Origin: Linnemannia schmuckeri
Lineage: Eukaryota > Mortierellomycota > Mortierellomycetes > Mortierellales > Mortierellaceae
Direction: 5' to 3'
Assembly (NCBI GenBank): GCA_029449235.1
Contig: JANATG010000003.1
Coordinates: 1,178,001 to 1,242,000, forward strand
Length of the DNA: 64,000 nucleotides
The position numbers and the translations under genes are program-made. Positions 37,001 through 47,600 of this stretch are shown here, one piece after another (the first letter of the stretch is position 1; every line of letters begins with the position of its first letter). Under the pieces are notes generated by a model. That model was not told the origin of the DNA and ran no database searches. It saw only the letters and a program-made list of their open reading frames with translations.

Positions 37001-40000
37001 AGGAAAAGAATATTGTGTCAGGAAGACTCATGTGCGATACGTACCTTGGAGCCAAGGAGCATGTTCGCGCCAAGAGTTACGGTCTCACCAACCTCGTGGC
37101 AATGCAACTGGGCGTCAATCGCGAGGATATCGAGTACGAGCGGGTGCCCCAGTACTTCAACAGTGCCGACGATCTCGAGCGCATGCTGCGTCACTCTGAC
37201 TTTGACACCTACCTCTGTGCCGAACTCATGTTCAACCTCCAGCTCTTGCCTCTCTCCAGGCAGCTCACAACCCTCTCCGGCAATCTGTGGTCCATTACAC
37301 TAACTGCTGGTCGTGCGGTCCGAAATGAGTACCTGCTGTTGCACGAATTCCACCGGAACAAGTACATTTGCCCCGACAAATCTTTTTACAAGGATAAAGA
37401 GACATCCATCATCAACATTGACGCCGATGAGGCAGATGAGGCAGCAGCGCCCAAGAAGGGATCAAAGCGCAAGCCCCAGTACTCGGGAGGTCTGGTCTTG
37501 GAACCTAAGAAAGGCTTCTATGATCAGTATGTTCTTCTTCTGGACTTTAACAGTTTGTACCCGTCGATCATTCAAGAGTACAATATTTGCTTCACAACAG
37601 TCAAGCATGACAGAGAAAAGGTAACCACATGAAAGCTGTTTTGAATTGGTGACAAAAGTATACTGCAGTCTCTCACGTTAAAAGCCCCTTGCTCACTTTT
37701 TTAGGATGATGACACACTTCCAGAGTATCCTGAGGAAGGGCTTCCACAAGGAATTCTCCCCAAGCTGCTGGCGAACCTCGTCGACCGTAGACGAGAGGTC
37801 AAAAAACTGATGAAATCCGCCTCTGGCGCCAAATACGAGGAGGTACGTAAATGGACTATTGTTAATACGCCTTTATCGCCAACTGCCATAGCATACGCAG
37901 CAGCTAACCTGGGGCTCACATACCCTCTATTGTTTATAGTACGACATTCGTCAGAAGGGTCTCAAGCTGACTGCCAACTCTATGTACGGTTGTTTGGGTG
38001 CTGCTTATTCGCGATTCTATGCGAAGCAGCTCGCCATGCTTATTACCTCAAGGGGACGTGAGATTTTGCAAAACACGGTCGACCTAGCTACAGAAAGCGG
38101 ACTCGATGTAAGTATTATGTGTGTTCTCATAAATAATAAAACGTGCTGTCATGTTGAGCATAGGCATGAATTTGACAGCTTTGCACTTTTTTTTTACTAT
38201 AGGTGATTTACGGAGACACGGATTCGATTATGATTAACACCAACACGACTAAGATGGAGGAGGTTAAGCCCATTGCTGAAAACTTGAAAAAGATTGTTAA
38301 CGCGCGATACAAGCTGCTGGAGATTGAGATGGACGGCATGTACCAACGGATGCTACTTCTGAAGAAAAAGAAGTATGCTGCGCTAATGGTGATTGAGAAG
38401 AATGGGAAGCACGAGACCGTTGTTGAGACGAAGGGTCTTGATATGGTCCGTCGCGATTGGTGTGGCCTGAGCCAGGACGTTTCAAAGTATGTTTAGGTTC
38501 TGATGTATCCCCTTGCAAGTGTGCATCAACTCACTTTGACCTAGTCGCTAACCTTGAGACATTGCTTGTACATCTAGCTATGTCTTGACGCAGATCCTCT
38601 CTAGCGACAATCAAGATCGTGAGCACGTAGTTGAGAACATTCACAACTACCTCCGTACGGTTGGCGAGGAGACCCGCAAAGGACTCATTCCCATGGACAA
38701 GTTCGTGGTCAATAAGGTAACTATATATCTGTGTTGAATCTGCGTAGGACATTTGCTCAATCAACATTTGTCTAACGCGTCTGTTACCCATCACCTGAAC
38801 GTCAATAGGGTTTAACGAAAGCACCCGAAGACTATGCTGATGCCAAGTCCCAGCCTCACGTACAGGTCGCCCTTCGTCTCAAGCGTAAAGGAATTAGCGT
38901 GAGAGCTGGTGATACTGTTCCTTATGTGATTTGTGTTCATGACGACGCACCCGTATCAAAAGGAGGCTACGCCGACCGCGCATATCATCCGGATGAAGTG
39001 CTGGTTGCTGGCTCCGGTCTCACCATTGGTAAATGGATCAATCGTCTTGTCATTCAGTCCTTGCGATTCCTTCCAATTTCACAATGACAACTGACCAATA
39101 CGTGATTTGTTTTTCATGGACTTTAGACTATGAGTATTATCTGAACCAACAGGTTCACCCTCCCCTTGACAGATTGTGTGGTCCTATCGAGGGCACGGAC
39201 GCCACCAGATTGGCCGACTGCCTTGGTTTGGATACGTCCAAGTTCAGGTCAGTGGTTCGTTCTGACACACAGGATCAAGAATTACAGACTCTTGGTTCTC
39301 AGCTCTCGGACGCGGAGCGATACAAGGATGCAGAACCTCTTGAGCTGCGTTGCAGGGGCTGCCATTCGACTTTTACCTGCACGTCCCTTATGATGGAGAA
39401 GGTAATGATGCGGGTTTATCTGGCCGGCATGCCGCGAGACTTTTTATCGTGTAATCTTGTGGAGACTTACTATTTGCTGACGCTTCTTTTTACCTCTGGT
39501 ATGGAAAATAGGATGGCGCGAACTACTTTGGCCTCCAGTGTCCTTCATGCAAAACCATTGCTCAACCTGCTTCTGCCAGCATACAGTTGACCAATGTGAT
39601 CCGCAAGAGCATTCAAAAATACTACCAAGGGTGGGTTGTTTGCGACGACCAAGGATGCCGTAACAGAACGAGAATGGTCAGCGTTGTGGGCCGTAGATGT
39701 CTTGTTGAAGGATGTAGAGGTAGCATGCACCGAGAGGTAAGGCATTGTTCTTGGTGTCATTTGTTTTTTCGCTAGTAATATTCAAATATTCAATGTGGCT
39801 ATTGAATATGCATCGCGTTACTAATAATTTCTGTTGTTATTTTTCTCTTGCGAATGAAAAATGATAGTATTCGGATGGTGGTCTGTACACGCAACTGTCG
39901 TTCTTTAGCCATATATTTGATATCAACAAGGCGCTGGAGAAGGTGGACTTTGAAAAGAATGGGGCTGTGAGGGTGCAGATTGAGCAGAATAGGGAACTTG

Positions 40001-40101
40001 TTCGGGTCCTCAAGGTGACCGTGGACAAGTACATTGACAAGAACGCGCGTCGCTATGTCGACCTCTCGCAGCTCTTCAGCTTTGTCAAGATTGTCGCTTA
40101 G
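34056..40101 (+). CDS. POL1: DNA polymerase alpha catalytic subunit
   Basis: Eighteen exons: 34056-34172, 34277-34454, 34542-34666, 34776-34904, 35001-35525, 35626-35908, 36014-36162, 36277-36457, 36551-36857, 36951-37620, 37705-37842, 37940-38107, 38203-38486, 38578-38716, 38809-39028, 39127-39401, 39512-39736 and 39868-40101. They sum to 4347 nt (1448 aa), close to the human and yeast enzymes. The acidic N-terminus (RAARAARESG, then Asp/Glu runs) resembles the Pol alpha N-terminal domain. Family B motifs are intact: DFNSLYPSIIQEYNICFTTV (motif A, near 862), KLTANSMYGCLG (motif B) and YGDTDS (motif C, near 992). The C-terminus has the paired Cys sites (CRGC, CPSCK, CDDQGC, CLVEGCRG) that bind metal and the B subunit. 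The enzyme extends primase-made RNA primers at replication origins. An AATAAA at 40135-40140 follows the stop. Confidence 0.95.
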
Positions 40102-40851
40102 AATGTCTCACACGTATAGTACACTTGCGGAAGCAATAAAAAAAAACCAGTAATCTCGGTACTGATCAATAGAATGATCGGTGTGACTACAGCAAACACC
40201 CAACGGTCAAAGAAAGAAAAAAAGTGAAAGATGAGTATATGTGCATAACAGCCCATCTTGGAGTGTACTCGCCCTTTGTATCTCTCTCTCAATGTCATCC
40301 CCTCCCTTCTTCCTTTTGACCCCAAGGGCACTGTCCCTCACTGTGTCGAATGTCGCCCTCTTCTCGTTCTCATTCACTCTCCTCCTCTTCACAGCAACAA
40401 CGCCATCAGTCCAGGCAGTACTCTGGCCAAAGCCTGCATTCTAATGTTACAGCTATTCTACCTTCCAAGTCCCAGCAACTTTCCATTTCGGTCGCCCTCT
40501 TGACTCCCATCCGATTCTGGTCGACAGTGCGGCCCGGTATAGTGAACGTATTCTGAAAAGCGACTTGTCAGCCCCGTGTCCGCAGACCCATCCCAGGTTG
40601 CGGTCGAGGACCGATCTCAGGTGGATAAGATGAGGCTGATGCTGTTGACGGCTGAGGTTGAAGACCAGAAGGAGGATACTGATGGCAAGATCACAATTGC
40701 CCAAGACGACGACCCCAATACGCCGTTTGAGCTCAATGATCCAACTTGCGTGGAGCTCACTCAAAAGCCGATTGGTCCCGGCTTCAAGAGCTCTCTCAAG
40801 GCCAAAACCATTATAAGTTCATCGCTCCGCTCTTTATCTTATCTGAAATTC
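40102..40851 (+). other. Intergenic region with possible small coding fragment
   Basis: After the POL1 poly(A) signal there is about 750 bp of non-repetitive sequence. Open frames at 40350-40556 (Ser/Gln-rich) and 40576-40850 (starting MSADPSQVAVEDRSQV) have sensible codon composition. The latter runs straight into the A-rich repeat at 40852. They could be remnants of a gene truncated by repeat expansion or rearrangement. I do not recognise the product. Confidence 0.25.
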
Positions 40852-40907
40852 AAAAAAAAAAAAAAACAAAAAAAAAAAAACAAAAAAAAAAAAACAAAAA
40901 AAAAAAA

Positions 40908-40943
<36 letters not shown>

Positions 40944-41025
40944 AAAAAAAAAAAAAAAAACAAAAAAAAAAAAAAAAAAAACAAAAAAAAAAAAAAACAA
41001 AAAAAAAAAAAAAAAAAAAAAAAAA
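40852..41025. repeat. A-rich tract with single-C interruptions
   Basis: About 170 bp of A runs (roughly 8-23 long) are separated by single C residues, giving an (A-n C) array. Open frames through it are only poly-Lys/Asn or poly-Phe and are not genes. It ends where the GACAGA repeat begins. Confidence 0.9.
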
Positions 41026-41090
41026 GACAGAGATAGAGACAGAGACAGAGACAGAGACAGAGACAGAGACAGAGACAGAGACAGAGACAG
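41026..41090. repeat. GACAGA hexanucleotide microsatellite
   Basis: About ten tandem copies of GACAGA follow the A-rich tract, with one early variant (GATAGA). The array ends about 220 bp from the outer edge of the left palindrome arm. Confidence 0.9.
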
Positions 41091-41638
41091 GGAAGGAAGG
41101 AGAACAGAATAAAAAAGGGAGAAAAAGAGTGCTTGGCACTGTCAATATGCGTGTGTTGTGTGAAGCTATCTACGCTCGCCCCGATTTCTCTTGCCCTCAA
41201 TCTTGAAAAGACCTTGCATTGCTTCCTCGGCGCTTTGCAGAGCTAGGAGTAGAGGAGCCAATAGAAGCAACAGTAGACACGACACTTTAGCTCCTTATCA
41301 CTCGAGGAATAGGACCATAAGTTCTCTTGATCGGCTCAGGGTCCTCTGGTTGAGATTTTCTCGCCGGCTCTTTGAATTGAGCTCGCTTGATTAGGACCGA
41401 CTTGGTATGGGAAGGCGTATGAGGAGGTGGTATCATTCTTCTAATGAGGGTCAACGGCTCCTCCTCTTCTTCTTCCTTCTCCATCTCTGACTCGATATTA
41501 CGCGCATCGCTCAATCAACGAGGCCAACCTGGAAATCAGCGAAGGAGCCCAACTTGTATTTAGATAGCTTTCTCATAGATTTAGAGTTTGTGATTATATA
41601 ATTAAGCTAAAGCCAACACAGCAAGAAAATAAGAAAAG

Positions 41639-44101
41639 CTAAGATAACAATGAGGCTGGGCGCCAGTTCTGAGGATCCTCAAGACCCTCAAGAAGAGTCT
41701 TCATGTCCACCGCAGATTGACCCCACCGCAAAGGATCGTCAATCGTGTGCACTCCAAAGACCCTTGACTCTGCAAGCACATTCCTCTTGAGAATCTGCTT
41801 ACAGTACTTGACACCACAGGCCCGATTCTCGCGGATGTATCCAAAGTACGGCTCATAGGCGTAAGTCGATTTTTGAGCTGCAGCTGCAGCAACCGCCTGT
41901 TCCCGCTCCTGATCCTCCTGAAGTTCTCGCATGAGGGCGACCACACGGGGCACATCTACGTGGCGGGGGGCGTCTCTCCAAAAGACCTCTAGGTAGTACA
42001 CAACCTCTTTGGAGCCATATTTGTCGATAATGGTGTGTGGCACCTCTGGTCCGATCAAGACATCCAGTTCCTCCTGGGCGAGCTTTTGTGCAGACGGGCT
42101 GTTGGCGACACTATCCCGAAGCTCCTGTAGCACCTCTGGCGTCAATTGATCCCGCTCCGCCTTCTCTCTGTACTCCTTGGCCATCTCGTCGGTCAAGCCG
42201 AGAACAAGCTTCTTGCCCCAGGTCTTGAAGAGTTTGTTGGCCCCGATCACATCCTTATAATAGGGGCATCTCGTCTTGGTAGCCTCATCCAGATAACCGT
42301 TGGGTCCACAGACCGACTGCAGGATTCGCTGGCCCATCGCAGTCGCGGTATTGATGAACCAAGACTCCGAGTACCGGGAGGCGTCGAGACTGATCAAAGT
42401 CGGTACGGGGTTGGACATAGGCATAAAGATGGACGCTCCGATCGCATTTCCGTGAGGAGACGCTAAAACGTGAACATCGCGCAGAAGGTAGGCAGTTTCT
42501 GCCAACCCACAACCGTGATCGAGGGTGATCCACTTGACACGAAATCCCGCTGCAGCCAAACCTTCCACCAGCTTTTTGTCGTTGAGAAGCCGCCTTGAGC
42601 CTTCACGTTGAATGACGGCAATAACCAACTTCCGCTTTCCGGTTGAAGGGTCCACTTCTGGGTCGACAGTATCCGGGACCAGCTGGCCGACACGGTTCTT
42701 GCTCTCCTTCAATGGCTGAACAGGGTTCTGGCCAGTCGATGGCTCAAAGTTGTAGTAAAGAGCCAGGTCAAGACACTTCAGAGGTGTCCTCTGAGGCTTG
42801 GCATCGATATTCTCTCCTGCAGCAGCCAGTTGTTGTTGCTGGATCCTTGCAGCAGCATCGATCCTCTCCTGCATGATTCCGAGGTGTCGTTCCCACATAT
42901 GGGGAGTACGCCAGTAATAGTCCGAAACGATATCCCGGAAGGACGAGTAGACCTCGGCGGGAATGTTGAACTCGCAGTAATCCAATGCACACTGATTGCC
43001 CAATCCAACAACAGCTGAGCGGAAGCAGACTGGTGCATCGTTAGGAGGAAGCATCTGGAAGTCTGTGACGAGTTGATCCTGAGAAAGAACCAGTTCGAAT
43101 CCTGTTTGAAATACATGCCCCATCTCCCAACCTTTGCTACGCTTGTATTCGAGATCGTAGTATGTGGATCCTGCAAGAAACGTCCAAGAATCCTTTGTCC
43201 CGTTGAATCTTTTCATCGTACTATATTACAAATGCAAGAGCATGGTGTCAGTAAACATGATCCGAGAAATGTAAATGAGCAAATACGCATACCTGCCCCT
43301 CTCCTTTTTTTTTCAATTGTTTCTGTACCTGTATAGTGGCAGCATGCCGTTGTAAAGCCAGTGAGAGAAGTGTCCGGGTGAAAAGATTCCATGGACAAAC
43401 AGTGTCTCGTCAACATAATGAGCTTTCATCACCTTGCTTCGGGCACGCTCCACCCTTGGCTTCCAGTATATGTCCGAGGCCGAATTTACCGACATCAAGT
43501 TAACCTCTGGCATGGGACTTAAGTTCCAACTACTGCTCCGAATGAAAGCACCTAAACCGACAGAAAGGAGGCAATTTATCGTCAGATCAAGCTGGGGCTC
43601 ATGCATAAACTAAAACTCTCAATCTTAGTTTATGGATCACAACTGAATGGGCTGTTGTGTTTGCTGTTGATGTTTACCTTTGCGGTCCACACATAGGTTC
43701 TTGACGACACACTGACGAGATCGCTTAACCTTCTCAGTGCTCTTTTCGGTTTGGGATAGTCCATCGTCGGTACAAGTCCATGTAGAGTCCGAGATCTCGA
43801 TCTCCTTTGCGACGGTGCGTGCTCTCCAGCGGTTGTTTTGCTCCAAGACTTGGTTTTTGTCGATGTCAAAGGTAGGGACCTTGGGGGTTGTCTGTCTGTC
43901 AAGATCAGAGTCAATGTTATTATTATTATAGGCTCTCGAAAGGTGGCCAAGATCAATGGTATCGATAGTCTGGGTTGACAGGATAAAAAAGATGCTAACA
44001 ACAATCGGGATAGCCAGAAGAAAACGACGACCCCGCCTAGTGGCGAGGCAAGTCTTGATCAGTTGTAGGCATGAGGCCAAGGATGCTCTTACGGCATCCA
44101 T
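41639..44101 (-). CDS. GT61-family (EOGT-like) glycosyltransferase, copy 1
   Basis: Three exons (44101-43678, 43551-43329, 43220-41639) sum to 2229 nt and give 742 aa, identical to copy 2 in the right arm. It is a type II membrane protein: a basic cytosolic tail (ATRRGRR), then a transmembrane segment at about residues 27-43 (FLLAIPIVVSIFFILST), then a lumenal domain. The GT61/DUF563 core lies near residues 430-520, with ITLDHGCGLAETAYLLRDV and LASPHGNAIGASIFMP. Family members transfer GlcNAc or xylose onto proteins or glycans in the ER/Golgi; the donor here is unknown. The coding region is intact. Its upstream region differs from copy 2, because an LTR retrotransposon begins 242 bp before the start codon, so its expression may have changed. 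Confidence 0.9.
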
Positions 44102-44338
44102 GATGGGGAGGAAGGCAGGAGGGGAGGAGAGGAGGTGGGAGGGGAAGGCGCAAGAGGAGAGGAGTGAAAGATGTGCGGTTGGAAGGGGGAATGAAGAAAA
44201 GAAAAGAATGAGCTCAAACAAGATGATGAAAAAAAGGACAAGCCCAGCAGAAAGTGAAGGAGAAAGTAACGGTTTTTTTTTTTTTTTTATCGTACTCCCC
44301 CTGGCCAATGAGGGCAGAATGGAAGTTCGGTCTTCCAA

Positions 44339-44342
44339 CTGT
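44339..44342. repeat. Target-site duplication of the LTR element (CTGT)
   Basis: CTGT at 44339-44342 recurs at 50193-50196, just beyond the other LTR. The right palindrome arm has it once, on the opposite strand, as an uninterrupted CCAACTGTAAG site. A 5-bp reading (ACTGT) is also possible, as the terminal A is ambiguous. Confidence 0.85.
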
Positions 44343-44668
44343 TGTTTCACGGGGGAGGGCTCGCGGCAGAATTATAGGAACGTTGTCAGTTCCACAATCG
44401 GTTCTACAAAACTGGACTCTATGCGATGCAGATGCTATCCGTTAGTCCAGTGTCTATACAGTAAAGGAGACCATGTATTATTGTTATCTCTTATGAAGGG
44501 TTTGTTACCTATGCGATGCAGATGCTATCCGTTAGTCCAGTGTCTATACAGTAAAGGAGACAAAGAACAACGAACAGCTTCTACCCCACATAAATACTAC
44601 TCTAGAAGAACGATCGGCTACACTACCATGACGTCATCATTCTGGAGGGTGCCACCAAATTTGTAACA
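44343..44668 (-). repeat. 3' LTR (element orientation)
   Basis: This 326-bp LTR appears identical to the one at 49867-50192. It contains a 53-bp sequence twice (44419-44471 and 44509-44561) at a 90-bp period, and a TGACGTCA palindrome (CRE-like) near its end. Confidence 0.96.
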
Positions 44669-44669
44669 G

Positions 44670-47600
44670 TTATTTACCCCCCCCAGATACGATGTCCGTC
44701 CCCTGACCAATCGCATCTCCCTTTCCTCCCTCCCCCCTCGCTTTCCTCCGCACCACCTTCTTAAGCATATCCCCGCTCAACGTCTCAACTCCATCCCTCG
44801 TCCCGTAATGAGTCCTCCCCGTCTTGACTCCGTAAGCTCCAGTACGTCCAACCCACATTACTTCAAAAGGACCTAACCAACGCGGGGCAAGCTTGCGACC
44901 ATATCCTGAAATAAACGTCAAGTTGAAAACCCAGACCATCTCACCCTTCTCAAACTTGACCACCTTCACGCGCTTATTGTAGTAACGCTTCATCCTCTCG
45001 TTCGCATTCAACCGAGTGGCGTAGGCATACTCTCTCAGACTCTCGCGACGACAAACGAAGCGGGCAATATTACCCTCTAGAACCTCGGCAACAGGCTCGA
45101 TTTCACCCGTAGTCGCGAACCATCGATCATCACTAAAGGACTGGCGAAGAGCTGAACGACCGATGAAACCCATCAACGCCTCCGACGGAGAAATCTTGAT
45201 GCTACCGACGACCCGATTGTTGATATCGAAGATAGCCTTGGGCAGATATACATCCCACTCGATCCCTTGCTGCATGCCCCGACGCAGACGCTCTTCAATC
45301 AACTTGTTCGTGGCTTCGACCTGACCTTGACTCTGCGGATGCCTGGTCGATCCAACCAAGTGATTGATCCCCCACTTCTCACAGATCTCCTTGAACTCGG
45401 AACGGAATGCAGGGCCTCCATCACTGCGAATAGCAACAGGCAATCCAAATCTGCACATAATACTCTGGAACAGGGCAGCCTTGACACTCACAGCGCTCTT
45501 GTCTTTGATAGGGCAAGCCTCAGTCCACTTGGTGAAGGAATCAGTGAAAACCGCAATCGACGACGCTCCTCTGGTAGTCCTGGGCAGATCCTCTATCAAG
45601 TCAACGAACAAAACCTCGAACGGAAACTCAGGAGTAGTAGGATGAAGCTCATTGTGACGCTCACGAGGTCCGAATTGCTGACACCGAACGCAGGACTTCA
45701 CCCAGTCAAACACATCCTTCCTCATTGTTGGCCACCACCCTTGAGTTCTGATCATCGCCAACGTTGCCTCAGCTCCATAGTGTCCACCAGCGTCATGAGC
45801 CCTCAACAACTTCGACTCAACCTCAGCCTCAACCACACACAACTTCTCCACATTGTCAGCATCGCGGAACAACAAGCCTCTCTCGGGATCAATCCTAAAC
45901 CGAAATGCTCGACGCTTCACCTTCCTTGCCTCCGCATAATCCTCCAACTTGAGAGACCCAGTTGACAAGTAGGTGAACGTGTTCTTGTACCACTCGCTTT
46001 CCATCCACTTGCCATCCATCGATACAACCAACATGCTCAGACACTCGGGCATCTCGTCATCAATGTCATCTCCGGCCTTCTCCTTCTCCACAGTCACTCG
46101 ACTCATCCCATCTGCATTCCCATTCCTAACTCCAGGCTTGGTCCTAATCGTTAGATCAAACTCGGCTAACGTCATCTGCCACCTAGCAGGACGCCCAGTG
46201 AGATCCGTCTTGGAGAAAAGCCACTGTAAAGGTGCATGATCCGTGTACACGGTGACAGAACGACCCAAAATGTACGGCCGAAACTTCTTCACCGAATAGA
46301 CGATAGCCAGACATTCCTTCTCGAACGTGGAATAGTTGAGCTCCGCACCTTGCAGCGTCTTCGAGTAGTAGTACACAGGCTTGACCTTCCCGTTTTCGTC
46401 TTCCTGTTCCAACACCGATCCAACAGCATAGTTACAGGCGTCACAAGCGACGTTCCAATCCCTTTCGAAGTCAGGTGCCTTAAGGACCGGCGCCATCGCA
46501 ATCGCTTTCTTGAGACTTATCACCGCCGTCACTTGCTCTTTGCCCATCTCGAAGGCTGCACCCTTCTTCAACAGTCGATTCAACGGCTCTGCTTTCCTCG
46601 CATACTCCTCCACGAACCGTCGATAGTACCCCGTCAGACCAAGAAACCCTCGCACCTTCTCTTTGGAGTCCATGATCTCAAAGTATATCACCTTCTCCAC
46701 TTTGCCCGGCATCACCTCGATCCCATCGCGACCAACTATGTGCCCTGTGAACTCGACCTTGTCGTACCCGAAGTGTAGCTTGGTTGGCTTGTACTTCACT
46801 CCACCCTTCCTTGCAGCCGCAAAAGTTCGATCCAATCCATCCAAATGCGCCTCCCAATCCATGTCTCGGTTGCACACGTCATCCATGTATGCATTAAGGA
46901 CCGTGCCAATGAGGTTGCCATACACTTTCTGGACGAAGCGACTAAAGGTGTGTGGAGCGTTCTTCAACCCGAAAGGCATGACAGTGTACGCATATGTTCC
47001 GAAAGGGGTCCGAAAGCCAAGATACTTAACGTGCTCCTTCTTGACACCGATGACGTAGTAACCCTGGAACCCATCGAGACTGGAGTAGTAGTTGTGACCA
47101 GCGAGCTCGTCCAGGATCTGCTCGATGTTAGGCAGTGGCCAACTCTCGCGCTCAGTGACCTTGTTCAACCCGACATACGCCACACACTTCCGAATACTGC
47201 CATCCTTCTTGGGCGCCAACGACAATGGTGCACACCACTCCGACTCCATCTCAACGATCTTTCCTGCGACCAGCTCCTCCGAAATGCTCTTCTTCAGAAA
47301 GTCCAGCTCCTTAGGCGAATACCGTGGCGACCATCCAACGTAGACTGGCTTCGAACCTGGGATAATGTTGACTTCATGCTCAAGTACCGAGGTGATTTCG
47401 AGCTCCTGAATGTCCATAGTGAACCTGTCTCTGTTCCTCTCCAGCACCTCGATCAACTCCAAACGCTGCTGTGGCTCCAACTTAGGATTGATATCAACTG
47501 CAACGTCTCCGACCCTGAACTGTGGCTGCTCCTTAGCCGGCACCTCCACCGCTTCCACAGACAAGGCCCTCACCGACATGTCCGACAACTCGATGTTTCT

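Larger units (their letters stand above)
41311..44342 (+). repeat. Left palindrome arm, outer segment
   Basis: This segment is the reverse complement of the outer part of the right arm, with coordinates mapping as 99195 minus the position. Homology starts abruptly at AGGACCATAAG; the bases outside differ from those beyond the right arm. It holds GT61 copy 1 and its promoter, and stops where the LTR element is inserted. Together with 50193-50510, minus one 4-bp target duplication, it totals 3346 bp, exactly the length of the right arm. Confidence 0.97.

Noticed and set aside
37001..40101. DNA polymerase delta or zeta as the identity of the family B polymerase
   Set aside because: The acidic N-terminus, the motif A context, the C-terminal Cys pattern and the total length fit polymerase alpha; no active exonuclease motif set was recognised.
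40834..41200. Open frames rich in Lys/Asn or Phe across the A-rich and GACAGA tract
   Set aside because: They are translations of simple repeats and have no coding character.
44422..44561. Repeat-spacer-repeat pattern in the LTRs as a CRISPR-like array
   Set aside because: Only two units per LTR, both copies sit in a retrotransposon, and the organism is a eukaryote.
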